A stretch of DNA of 64,000 bases from NCBI GenBank assembly GCA_019188255.1, contig JAETXT010000005.1, positions 3,286,001-3,350,000 on the forward strand. Direction: 5' to 3'. The notes beneath the pieces are model-generated. The model had not been told where the DNA came from. It was given only the letters and a program-made list of their open reading frames with translations, and ran no database searches. This document shows, piece after piece, positions 1-10,800 of the stretch. The DNA is from Verticillium longisporum. Lineage: Eukaryota; Ascomycota; Sordariomycetes; Glomerellales; Plectosphaerellaceae. A program made the translations under genes and the position numbers. How positions within the stretch are numbered: the stretch's first letter is position 1; every line of letters begins with the position of its first letter.

Positions 1-1430
1 TAATTACTTATTATAATAATTTTAATAATAGAATATAGATTACTAATATTATTATTATTAATTAGAGCCTCCTCTATTATAGAATTAGATTTATTTATAG
101 GATCTAGGACTATATAATATATATTAATAAAGGGATTCCTATTAATATATTTAATTATATTATATTTATATTAATTATCTCTAAGAGGCGTACTTTTATA
201 ACCCCTATTCTAATAGACTCCTATTAAATTATTATAATAGACTCTAGCTAAATTATTATTATAATAATCGCTAGCTAATAGATTATCTATTAAGTCTAAA
301 ACTATAAATACTATAAGCTTATCCCTATATTTACTAATTCTATTTATTAAACTAGATATATTTAATAAAGATAAGCTTTAAGAGGAATCCCCGCTTAGTA
401 GGTAAGAGGTGATAGGGATAAGACTCTAACCTATTAATAAAGAAGTATTAATAGAATAGACTTTAAAACTAGAATAGCTAATCGCTATAGAGGGAATAAA
501 AGTATAAGTAATAAGATTATATAAATAATAGATTAATTAGGCTATTAAGAGTTAATATTATATAATTAGGATATTAAGAGTTTATATTATATAATTAAGT
601 AATTAAGGATCTATAATTTGCTATATAATCGGGGAGATAAAGACTATATTATTATATAGATATAGTTCCTCGAGGAGGCAGTAGTATTAGGGGCACCTAT
701 AGAGACTACTCTAGCTATAGACTCTAGCTAGACTCTACTAGAGTCCTAGGGCTAGGGCACTCTACTAATAGGGGTATCCGCCTAGATACTAGTAGTACTA
801 GATAGTTAACTATTTTATACTAATACTAATATACCCCTAATATAAGGTCCTAATATATATAAAATATAGCCTATACTTATAATACTTTACCCGATTTAAT
901 AGGCGTTTTATATTAAATAAATAGTAGGCTAATATTTAACTAGATATTATAGGATGAATATACTATACTAGTAGAGGCCCCTATTTCATTTAGACGTTCC
1001 CTAAATAGGAAGGGATTTTTAACTTAGTACTAATTAATTAGAGTACCCTTTTAGTGCTAAATAGATACTATACTCCTAGCTCTCCCTAGCCCTATAATGC
1101 TTATATAAGTAGTTTTAGAATGGAATATCTTTAATCCGGCCTTATAATATCGAAGATAGAATAAGGGTTAAAAAGGTACTTCTAAAATAGTGCGCTAGTG
1201 CCGTTTTCAAGAAGTTACTCGGAACTAAATACATTTAGAGCTAAATACTCGAGACGATTAGGGCCTTATCTATTAAGATAATATTACTTTCAGCCATTGC
1301 CTAGAACCTAGACTAATACATTATAACTCTATATACCTAATAGTGACTCTGATACCTACTAATAGAGATATAAGTTTTAACTTTAAAGAGTTAAGTATTT
1401 TAAACGTTATACCCCTCTACCTGGGGGACG
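1..1430. repeat. RIP-degraded AT-rich block, left flank
   Basis: This stretch is extremely AT-rich, has no usable reading frame, and shows almost no CpA or TpG while TpA is abundant. Cytosines survive mainly in CpT, CpC and CpG contexts. That pattern is the known outcome of repeat-induced point mutation in filamentous ascomycetes. Composition returns to normal abruptly at about 1420-1440, just past the ADE8 stop codon. The only recognisable piece is a 171-bp repeat at 685-855 shared with the right-hand desert. The original element types cannot be named from the sequence. Confidence 0.85.
685..855 (+). repeat. Short repeat shared with 51735-51904 (inverted)
   Basis: These 171 bases match the reverse complement of 51735-51904 along their whole length. 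Nearly all differences are C/T or G/A transitions, and this copy carries the T or A state. Homology stops abruptly at both ends: the shared unit starts TATTAGGGGCACC and ends GGTCCTAATA. This suits a solo LTR or LTR fragment whose terminal TG/CA has been mutated by RIP, but the LTR identity is inferred. It is the only sequence link I found between the two AT-rich flanks. Confidence 0.6.
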
Positions 1431-1448
1431 CTGGTGTAGTGTCTCGGT

Positions 1449-2229
1449 TCAAATGTCCCTCCTATCCAGGATCGCCTTCGCAACCATTGCTGTCGCCCTT
1501 ACAATCAAACCGTGCTCATAGGAGTGAATCTTTTTCTCCAACTCTTCCAACTCTTCCCCATTCCATTCAATTTCTTGAGTGATAATAGGCTCGCCCCTAT
1601 CCACTTCGTCAATGACGTAGTGGGCCATTATACCTGTGCGTTTGATGCGGCCAGCCTTGAGCTCTTCGAAAGCTCGCTCGATCGCCCTGGCCCCATCAAA
1701 CTCTCCTACACTGATGTATGAGTATGGAGCCCTGCTAGAGTGTTTTCTGAACATACCTGGTAGAGCCGGATGAAGATTGATGATTTTCACTCCAGCCTTC
1801 TCGAGAGGCTCCAGGAACGCAGTTGAGAAGACATGCATCCAACCGGCGAGAACAATCAACTCAGGCTTTTCCTGGCCCCCTGAGAGTATTCTCGCAGCCA
1901 GCGCAGAATCGTAATTTTGACGCCCCTCAGTCACCTTCTGCTCATCTGACTCTCCCCTTTGCAAGAACCCGTGACTGATCAGATTAGAGTACTCCCAAGG
2001 AATGCCTAATCTGGGGTGAGCTGAAAGCTCAACAATTTTACATGAGAAAGACCTGACCTGCTTTTTCCGCTCGAGCAGTTGCATGTGCATTCTTCCGATT
2101 CGTGATGAGAGAAATGATGCGGCTATCTGGAAGCTCACCAACAGATATAGCATCAATTAGGGCTTGGAAGTTCGAGCCATGGCCGGAAGCCATGACCAGA
2201 ATCCGACAAGGTGACTTTCCCTGGATCAT
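1449..2229 (-). CDS. ADE8: Phosphoribosylglycinamide formyltransferase
   Basis: GAR transformylase moves a formyl group from 10-formyl-THF to GAR in de novo purine synthesis and should be cytosolic. Three exons (2229-2058, 2005-1757, 1705-1449) with introns of 52 and 51 nt encode 225 aa, a normal length for stand-alone fungal enzymes. Visible family motifs are the N-terminal phosphate-binding loop VMASGHGSNFQALIDA, then AGWMHVFS, the catalytic INLHPALPG segment, and HYVIDEVDRGEPI. The ATG at 2229 places the Rossmann strand about 12 residues in, as in orthologues. The frame extends upstream only to a GTG. The stop codon lies about 20 bases from the RIP-degraded flank, yet the coding sequence shows no RIP-type damage and no frameshift. 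Confidence 0.93.
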
Positions 2230-3492
2230 GGTGTAGAATGTGGTGATTAATTGAGTTGCGGTCACAACAGCACCAATTAAGTAGTGACTGCTTCAGGTGT
2301 GAAAGTTTGTATTCAAGTTTTCCCTCCTCCGCTATATGTCACGTGATGGGCGCGGTAGCATACAGCAGTCGGGAGCGACCATTCGCACCAACGATCACTG
2401 TGGCCAAGATATCTCAAACAAGATGTGGTAAGTATGACAAGCTGATAAATCCTACGCTGCTCAAATATACTGCCACCGTGGATATGCGAATAGCGTGATT
2501 CGAGGAAGCTATTGAAGTGCTCAGACGGCATCACACAGTGCTCGGGTCGCAACAGCCACTGCTGGACTCTTATGAAACCCGTTGAATCGTGTAAAGATAT
2601 GGAGCAAGCCATGAGAGACCCAAGAGATTCCTATTCGTCGACAGATATCGTCAAAGTGTCCCCGACGCCCTCCGTGACCAAATGCAGAAGCGGCAGCGCG
2701 AAGATGCATTCTGGTTCTGAGGCAGCGCTTCGGAGACCTTTGGAGGCGCAGCTGGCTGAGGAGCCTCTAGGTTCCGTCTTACCCTAGTTCAAATGAACGA
2801 CACAAGCTGCGCAACTCGAACTGGCTTCAAGGTCTTCATGTCGTGGATCACGCGAATCATAATACCCGAAGGTTGCGGTGCCTGATCATCTGCTTCACGG
2901 ATCAGTATCATATCATATTATTCGGCATGGTCCGCCGGCCTATAGTCCGCAACCAATATAGAAAACATTCCTTCAGGCTTCAAGACCTATCCTCTCCAGG
3001 TCTCTGGCCACGGGTTGGCGAGGTGCAGCCTCCCGGGGCTTGTCAGAAGACATAATCTCCATGCCGCTCGTAAGGTCATTCAGCCCCGATCATGTATATC
3101 ACCACACTACCAGTGGATAGAGAAACCTCCATGTGTTCGAGGGGAAGACACGGGTTCTTTTGGGGCCTAGAAAAGTGTTAAGTTGGGTTGATGGCGCGAA
3201 CCATCATTGCCTAGCTATTGTCATTGCGGAAGGAAGCAAATGTAGGTAAATCGAGTCAGTCAGCCAGGGAGTTCTATTGACCCTATATATGTATCAGAAT
3301 AGAACTCAAGATAAAATAACTGGCGATACGTTGCTGGTCGCTCTGCTTGAGAAGTGGTCGAGATCTAACTGCCGAGCATGTCCAACCCATTTGCTGTATT
3401 CCAATTCCGAAGCCCCATGACATCGACATCACTTTATAGGAACCGAGCCGAACCTTGGCAACAATGCGTGTCCCGAGTATGCCTTGCGCACC
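2230..3492. other. Gene-free stretch between ADE8 and the glucanase
   Basis: Composition is normal, with only short unconvincing reading frames on both strands. It must contain the ADE8 promoter (ADE8 reads leftward) and the 3' untranslated region of the glucanase. I see no recognisable gene, RNA or repeat. Confidence 0.6.
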
Positions 3493-4707
3493 TTAGGACG
3501 ACGAGTCGAGGCCGTCAATGCCCCAATATTGCTCAGCATTGAAGGTATCGGCGGAGACAGGCTTCCAGGGATCGTTGAAAGCAGAGAAGAGGAAAAGGTC
3601 GCCAGGATGGTCTGAAAAGGCGGCCCTGATCGACTCGATGGCGATGCTCTGTTGGCTACGGCCAGGAACCGCAACGCGGTTAACAGTTCCCTGCCACGGC
3701 CATCCAGTCTCACTGACGACCATGCGCATGGATGGATCGGCTAGTTTCGACTGCACCTCAGATACCATGCGGGTAATGAAAGAGCCTGCTTCATCAGCCG
3801 GAGTGTTTCCGTCAAAAAACGGATGGACATTCATAGCGCAGTAATCAGACTGGTCACACAACTCAGGATTGTCCCGAACAGCAATGAAGGTGTCCACAGT
3901 GACGACGGGGCCTTCATAACCGGCATCCCTGAGGAGCGAGCGAGTTTGACTCATAGCCGAGACAATCTGGGAGGGAGTGGCAGCCTTCTTGTTCACAAGC
4001 TCGTTGCCAACGCTGACAGTATCGACGATCGACCAATCTTCACCGACGGCTTCGACAATGGACGCGACTTGCTGATCGATGCCTGCAAGCTCGAAAATGC
4101 CAAGGAAGAGCTTGAGACCAGCTTTTTAGCAGCCGGGACAACCTTGGCCACCTGCTCACAGTCGATTCCGTAAATGCGGACCATCGAGTACTTTCCTGTG
4201 AACGTGACAAAGTCATCATGGACCTGGTCGGCTGTCTTACAGTCACCCGATGCAGTGTACGGTGCGTAAGCAATGCCCGGGAGACTGCTCGTAGCCGAGC
4301 TAGACCCGGCATCGGAACTGCCCGTGGCAGCAGGAACATCGTTTTCGAGAGTCGAGGTGGCGTTGGGTGACGAGTCCGCAGATTCAAGAGTAACGACTTG
4401 AGTCTCGGCGGGCACAAACAGAACGTCTTCCGTGGCAGTGTGCTGACCAGAGCCGTCCTTGCCTTTGTAGACCACAACCTTGGGGACTACGGTCGGAGAT
4501 GAAACGGAAGTGTCCACAACTGTCAACAGTTGTTCCGCACGGCGCTCAGCATGAAGCAACTGATGCCGGTAATTGCCTATGAGTCCGGTTAGGGAAGTCA
4601 ACAGACAGAGACGATTTCGATGTGTTCCTACCAGTAGGCTTCGCTTGACAAGCAGCCAGCAGGCCGAGAGCCACAGCGGCAGGAAGAGAAAGCATGCCAG
4701 CCCTCAT
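3493..4707 (-). CDS. GH17 cell-wall beta-1,3-glucanase (Scw/Bgl2-type), one apparent frameshift
   Basis: This is a secreted glycoside hydrolase family 17 protein of the fungal Scw4/Scw10/Bgl2 type, which remodels beta-1,3-glucan in the wall. Exon 1 (4707-4632) encodes a signal peptide (MRAGMLSLPAAVALGLLAA). A 55-nt intron (4577-4631) follows. The rest has a Ser/Thr-rich linker, the catalytic-domain start (AYAPYTASGDCKTADQV), the acid/base Glu in VSVGNELVN, the nucleophile Glu in VSETGWPWQG, and a C-terminal FNAEQYWGI. At the five-A run (4123-4127 on the + strand) the frame slips. Read one base over, the family sequence continues exactly (GLKLFLGIFELAG). One missing A gives a clean 386-aa protein. 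I treat the gene as functional with a probable consensus error; a true null allele is the alternative. Confidence 0.85.
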
Positions 4708-5480
4708 GATGAAGTGGAAAAGGAGCACAAAAGGCTCTAGCTCGGTTAAGGAGTGAGGGTGCTTGGCCGTACTGAGACTTCCACGAAGGACAAGTTAGCA
4801 AGGAACGTTCCGTCCAGGTAGGTTCCTCAACCACAGAACCAAGTCTGGGACGGACATACCGGCTGAACAAGCAGAGAGTAATGAGAGAAGACTACAACAG
4901 TGTCCAGGTTGGACAATCGCGAAAGAAGGAGGCAGGAGAAAAGAAGGTTGAGCGTATGCTGCGACTGATCGATTGCCGGGATGCAAGGAAGAAATAGTAC
5001 GACTGCGACACGCATACTCCATACCACGAGCAGCATCGGCTGCTAAATGTAGCCAAGAACCCCCAAAACATTGAGAACACGGACAGAAATGAGGGAGGGG
5101 GAGGGGGCAGGACAAGTCGCGACTGGAATGCGGTGCATGCCTGACTTCGCTACCCCTCTACCCCCTTCTCTCTCGACGGCCTACCATCGCAAGGGATGCT
5201 CGCCAATTCGTCTCGGATCAACATCTTCGTTTCACACCTCCTGGAGCTCGCAACCGAAGAGCATCTGAAAGTGCATTTGCGGTAGCTGTTGATACATACC
5301 GAATTAAAATTAAAGTGTCGATCCTGAGGAATCAGCTAGCCTGCCCTCACCTGCCATGTCTCAACAGGCCATGGGGATAACCTCTTCTGCGATTCGCATT
5401 CCACTGTACACACCTGTGCCCCCAAAGCCAGCTGGGAATCACACAGCCTGAAACCGGATGTTTTACAACGAGTTGCTCGA
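4708..5480. other. Intergenic: glucanase upstream region and LCB1 3' end
   Basis: No gene is visible. The short frames lack similarity to anything I recognise. Pyrimidine-rich tracts around 5080-5180 are typical of fungal promoters and leaders. The region serves as upstream sequence of the glucanase and 3' flank of LCB1, since both read leftward. Confidence 0.5.
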
Positions 5481-7220
5481 TCACGCGCTTCGAATGCTGG
5501 CCTTCCGAGTCATAACCTTTGTAATGGCATGTCGGATCGTAACCCCCGCCTTCTCGATATCCTTCTTCGACAGGCCCGACGTCACACAGACCTTGAGGGC
5601 CGGCTGAACCTGCCACCCGTCGTCGCGAGGTCCGATGCTGTTTAGCAGTGGCGTCGTCTTGAGTCTAGTGATAAGAACCCCGTTGGCTAGAGCCTGCATT
5701 GCCCAGATTCGTTAGCAATTCCACGCGTAATGACGAGGACATGAAATCAAACAGGAGCGTTATACCTCATCGACACAATCCTGCAAGAGACGCTCTTGTT
5801 CCACCATGGAAAGATTGCGGGCTTCAACTACCTCACCCTTCAGCACCAGTAGCATGATGGGATTCTCGGGAACGCTGGTGCACGTCACCCAGTCGCTGCG
5901 GGGTCGAGTTGCGTCCGCATCGCCCGAATGTTATCGCGACACTGCGTCAGGATGTCGGGGTTAGACTGGAGCACGCTAACCGTCTCGCTAGCTGTAACGG
6001 CCAGCATCGCGGGGAGAGCTGCCGAGAATGTGTACGATGCTGCGGATATGCGCTGATGCTCAACCACATCTTTGGCCCCGGCGCAAAAGCCGCCGCCAGC
6101 GCAGAGAGCTCCGGCCAGAGACCCAATGATCATGTCTACCTGGGTAGGATCAACGTTCTGCGCCTCCGTCAAGCCTCGTCCAGTTCGACCCAATGTGCCA
6201 AAGGACCATGTTTCGTCGAGGATGATGCGGAACTTGTACTTTTCTTTGAGTTCCACGAGCTTCGGCAGGTCAATGCTATCACCTGTGGTCTCGAAGAGGC
6301 CCTCGGCGACAATGAATCGCCTTGTAAGTCTCTTGCCGGCCTGTTCCTTGACAACCTTTTGCATCACGCGCTCAAGGTCGTCCATGTCGCCATGCTGGTA
6401 CCACTTGATGCTGCTCCTGGAAATCTCCAGACCTTTCCGGATAGAGTAATTGACGGCCCGATCAGCGACGATAATGTCGCCGCGCTTACAAAAAGCTGGG
6501 ATGACGCTTGAGATTGTAGAGAAGCCTGCGCGTACACAATACAGCTCTCTGTACCGAGGTACGCTGCAATATCTGCCTCTGTCTTCATGTGCACATCCTG
6601 TGTTCCGTAGAATTGGGGGGCCGCAAGGTCCTACCCCATAGGTTCGCAGTGTTTGAATTGCCTTCTCTTTGATCTGTTCGTTGGCATTGAAGTTGTAGAA
6701 ATTATACGTCGCAAGGTTTGTCACGGTCCGCCCGTTCCCGAGCTTTGATTTGGGTCCAGTCGGGCTAGACGATGGTCAGTTAATAGGTGGATAGTTTCTC
6801 TCAATACTTGATATGGTCAAATCTTACCCGACTATGATGGGAAGCTTCTCAGCCTCCATTTCTTCAAAGACAGTCTGAGCACCCACGAGAGGCTCAGGTG
6901 TCCAATCTTCCACCAACTCGTCGATTTCCTAGTCCCGTATTAGCGAACAAGGTGAGTTGACCAAAATCAGAATCTCAGGGGTGTCGTACGTCGTCGCGCA
7001 GCTTGACATAATTCTGTTTCTGAGTCGAGTAGGAAGGCGACAGAAGATAGCGGATGAAGAAGATGACGAGGACCAATTCCAGAGCGGATCGGATGGGATC
7101 ATTTTGATAGCTAGACTGCACGTAACGCACCAGGACCGCTGAGCCAGGGACTTTCTGGAAGCTCGTGGCAGCGTGTCGCCACCACGAAGCCACCAGGGTC
7201 CGGATTTCGTCGGGATCCAT
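5481..7220 (-). CDS. LCB1: Serine palmitoyltransferase subunit 1, three apparent frameshifts
   Basis: LCB1 is the non-catalytic partner of LCB2 in the ER enzyme that condenses serine and palmitoyl-CoA, the first step of sphingolipid synthesis. Four exons (7220-6990, 6928-6828, 6764-5766, 5693-5481) are separated by introns of 61, 63 and 72 nt. An N-terminal membrane segment (about residues 30-50) is followed by the PLP-fold core: NLATYNFYNFNANEQ, RTYGVGPCGPP, FCKRGDIIVADRAVNYSI, RFIVAEGLFET, IILDETWSFG and FSAALPAMLAVTASE. The frame is broken at a C run (+ strand 6615-6620, two bases short), near 6522 (one T short) and at 5900-5903 (one C short). The first two cancel, leaving about 30 garbled residues. 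The third creates a false stop after QLDPAATG. Restoring four bases gives 515 aa. The ATG at 7220 fits orthologue starts. Confidence 0.88.
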
Positions 7221-7816
7221 CGTAAAGCTGACGTATTTTTCCTTTGGCGACGGAAAACGTTGGCAGAAAGACGATATCTCGTACAAGAGGCTGTCGTTAG
7301 ACGGGTGTCCGATCTTGAGTAGTTGAAGGGGCTTTGGCAGACGAGGTATTCTCCACGCATGTGAAGGATATACTCATTAATAGGGAAGCGACACTAGTGG
7401 ATCCCTATCCAAGGTAGGCAAGGCGCCCGATGTCACAGACATCGGCTTTGACGGAGAAAAAGTATGAAGGCAGACGCGTCCAAGAGACGGGGGACCCACA
7501 CTGCTGCGCCTCATGCATGCGCTCGGGGTTCCGGCTGAATCACGTGTGGGCTCCACAGACACAATAAGCATGGAGGACATGAGAGGTTTCTGACGATCTG
7601 ACCTAGCAAGTTCATACTATACACAATTCTAGAGGCCCAAGTTCCCATTACCACGTGAAACAAGACTATTGCTGCTTAAAGAAACAAAATGCCCACCGGG
7701 GGCTCGCGTCCGCCTACCTTCTTCTCCGAACGTCGACATGTCAAGTGCTCCAATCTGTAGCCAGTGTGTGTAATGAATCTCAGAGGACACACTACACACA
7801 AGGCTTGCTACTTGAC
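7221..7816. other. Intergenic: LCB1 promoter and FKS1 3' flank
   Basis: No gene, RNA or repeat is recognisable. The short frames on both strands are not conserved-looking. The stretch is the upstream region of LCB1 and the 3' flank of FKS1. Confidence 0.5.
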
Positions 7817-10800
7817 TTAAAGAAGACGGACCATCCTATCGTTGGCGCCCCTTGTCGCCCGAGCGTTGCCGCCGAGCGAGAAAGTGGAAATAGTCAGGGC
7901 AACTCCGGTGTAGTCGTCACCCTTGGGGCCTGTCTCTGTCTCGTTTCGTGTATCATCATGGTCAAGCCCGTTCGGCTGGACCAGTTTCATGCCACTGACC
8001 AGGCTTCCAAACTGCTTTTCAGGGTCCAGGACGTCCAGGTTGCCGACAACAACAGGTCCAGCGATCAAAGCCACAAAGACGACGAACATGACAAAGTAGA
8101 GCACGGCATAGCGGAAAACACGCTTGCGCCTGAGCTTTGATTGCTTCATTGAGTAGATGGGCGGGCGAATTTGGCGGCTTGATAAGTAAGATATTAGTCT
8201 TGTCTTGCTTGGAAGGAGTGATTGCGACGTACCTGGGCCGCAGCCAAAACAGCATGATAGAATGAAGCATATCGATTTTCGGAATCAGGATCATGGGCAA
8301 CATGAAGAATAGCAGGGTGTGACCGAGCACGAAATCGGCCGCAAACATGCTCAGCTCAGTGATTTTGCAGAGGAATTCACGGGCCGGCTGAGAGACCGAA
8401 TGCCAACCCATGGAATACCATTTTCCTGTCCAGAATGCGATGTTAGACTGGTCCGTCTTGATCTCACGCGTCAATGTCAACGAGACAATGAGCTTGAAGA
8501 TGAATCGCTGGATGGCTACCACGGCGATCATGCCGCACAGAGTTCTAGCAAAGTTGAAGCTCTCCAGCACGAACAAGACTTCGAAGAAAACCAGAAGCAT
8601 GATGACTGCGATTGCGTGAGCAATGGCGGCCAAAACGCTGCCGAATTTCTTGCAGCACATGCTGAGAAGAGGACCCATGAAACAGGCCATGCAAAAGAAT
8701 ACAAGCAGTGCACCCGCGTTAATGGCAAGTGGCGCCAGCGCGATGACGCCGATCCTGATCAATGAGCTCGTCGGTGCGATTGTTACGTTGGGATTGTTAT
8801 CCTCGTTTACTCCGGTTTGCGCGTTGATGAAGAGGAACGGGACAACCGTCACAAGAACCAGCACGAACGGCCAGGCAATTTCACCCCAGAAGAGGTTGGC
8901 GATTGCGGCGCGAGGCACGTCGGCGGACATCTTGCCGGATGGGTCGCCGAGTGCCTTGCGCTTATAACCAGTAATGCGTGTCCTGGATAGTCGGCAGAAA
9001 GCAATCCACGAGGATGCGTGTGACCGTGAATTACCGCGCGAGAGCCAGCGGAGGAAGTCGCGATAGTCGATGAAGAAATCGCTCCAAGCGAACTGGTGAG
9101 GGTTATAGAGGAAAGGAGATATGACCAACGCCATCAGGGTGATCCAGAAATAGGTCAAAGCCGCCTGCCAGATGGTGACCGTGGCGAAGAGTAGCATCAT
9201 GAGGAGTCGAGAGCCGAAGTAGATGGAAGGGCCGGCAAAGCGGGAATAGAGAACACCAAAAGGAATGCGAGCGGTGGCAAACCCACGACCAGTACCGATA
9301 TACCGAGCGCCGCCAAACGACAGATCTTGTTGGACCGAATTGGCGTAAATTTGGCAAACGAAGACCTCGAAGAACGGCGAGAGCGAGCAAAGCTGCTTGG
9401 AAAGACGTTTCGCAGCCCTCCAGAATCCTCGTTCCGTAAGCTCTTGCACGAAAAGGGGGACGAAAGACAAGAAAATGACGAAAATAATCGACAAAATACT
9501 GCGGTAGACCCAGTCCTGAATCGCGTCCGTGTTGGCGCAGCCAGTAGGAAAAAGAGCGTCGGTGGGAGGAACGTCTCGGTTGTAATCGCAGGGAATGGTT
9601 TCGTGGCGGAGGGCGCCCAGGTTGAGCAGGCAAATCATGAACATCTGAATGGACAACATGATGAACATGTTGTTGATGTGGAATCCAGCGTGGGCGTAGT
9701 AGAACGACAAGAACCTGTCAAGAGGGAGTTGTGTACCAAGGTAATAGTACTCTCGCGAAAGCATTTGCTCTCCCATGCCGGTACCGATCTTGGTGACGAA
9801 GTTCAGAATCGATCCGAAACCCAGATCACGACCCTTGCCGCACTGATAGTATTCGCAGTGTTTGATACGACCACCACGAATGACAGCTTGCATACCAGCG
9901 TAGATATCCTCGTTCAAATGTAGACCCTTTTGAGCCTTGGAAACTCCACCTCGGGTGGTCATAAAGATACCATTGAGGAAATCGGGGTGCCCATAGTGCA
10001 GCTTGCCGCCAATTTCGGCCAAAGTACGTGCGAATAGCGTGCCGAACGTCTGCTCCTTGCCAGCGGCAACGTCACCGAGGATGCCGATGTTCTCTGAGAA
10101 AATATACTCGCGAGCGCCCAGAATAGCAACAGGAGAGAATGCTTTGCTCTTGACGCCAGGGGTGTATGGAGAGGCAGTATCGGTCTTCATCTCCTCGAAT
10201 TCGGCTAGGACGCTGCGAATCTTGAGACACTCCTCAAGGTAGTTGTCTTGATTGGCGTCAATCAGCTGGATGTATTCGCCGCGATAGAAGATGATGGAGT
10301 GGTTCTGGTTGTCTGATTTGCCGTCTCCAAGGACAGGGTTGCCAGAAAGCTGAATTCGGAACTTGGGTCGTCTCATGCCATTCTCCATGATTTCGGAATG
10401 ACCGTCGATCAGGGCGGAGTAAAGGCGCGGCTCTTCACCTTCAGCAACGGGCAATTCTTCGTCCAGGTAGGCAATTTGCAGATCAGGGTAGGCGCGGAGC
10501 AGGAACTCAGTGTTCTCCATCTCCTCCTTCTTGAACTTCGCATAACGCTGCATCGACACGATAATTTTAAACTTGCGGCGTGCCATGCGCTCGAGCTCCC
10601 GCTCAAGCTTGTCAGAGTTGCCGCCAAACATCTGCACCACCTCGGGGTTCTCAACACGATACAAAAGCTTGATGGCGCGGCTGTAGTTCATGAAACCAGA
10701 AATCGTGCGGTAGAGTGTTTGAGAGCGAAGCGATGCCCAAATACGAGTGCGTAGTGTGTATTCAGGGGCAGAAGATTTGAAGCCGATGCAGTAGAAGGGC

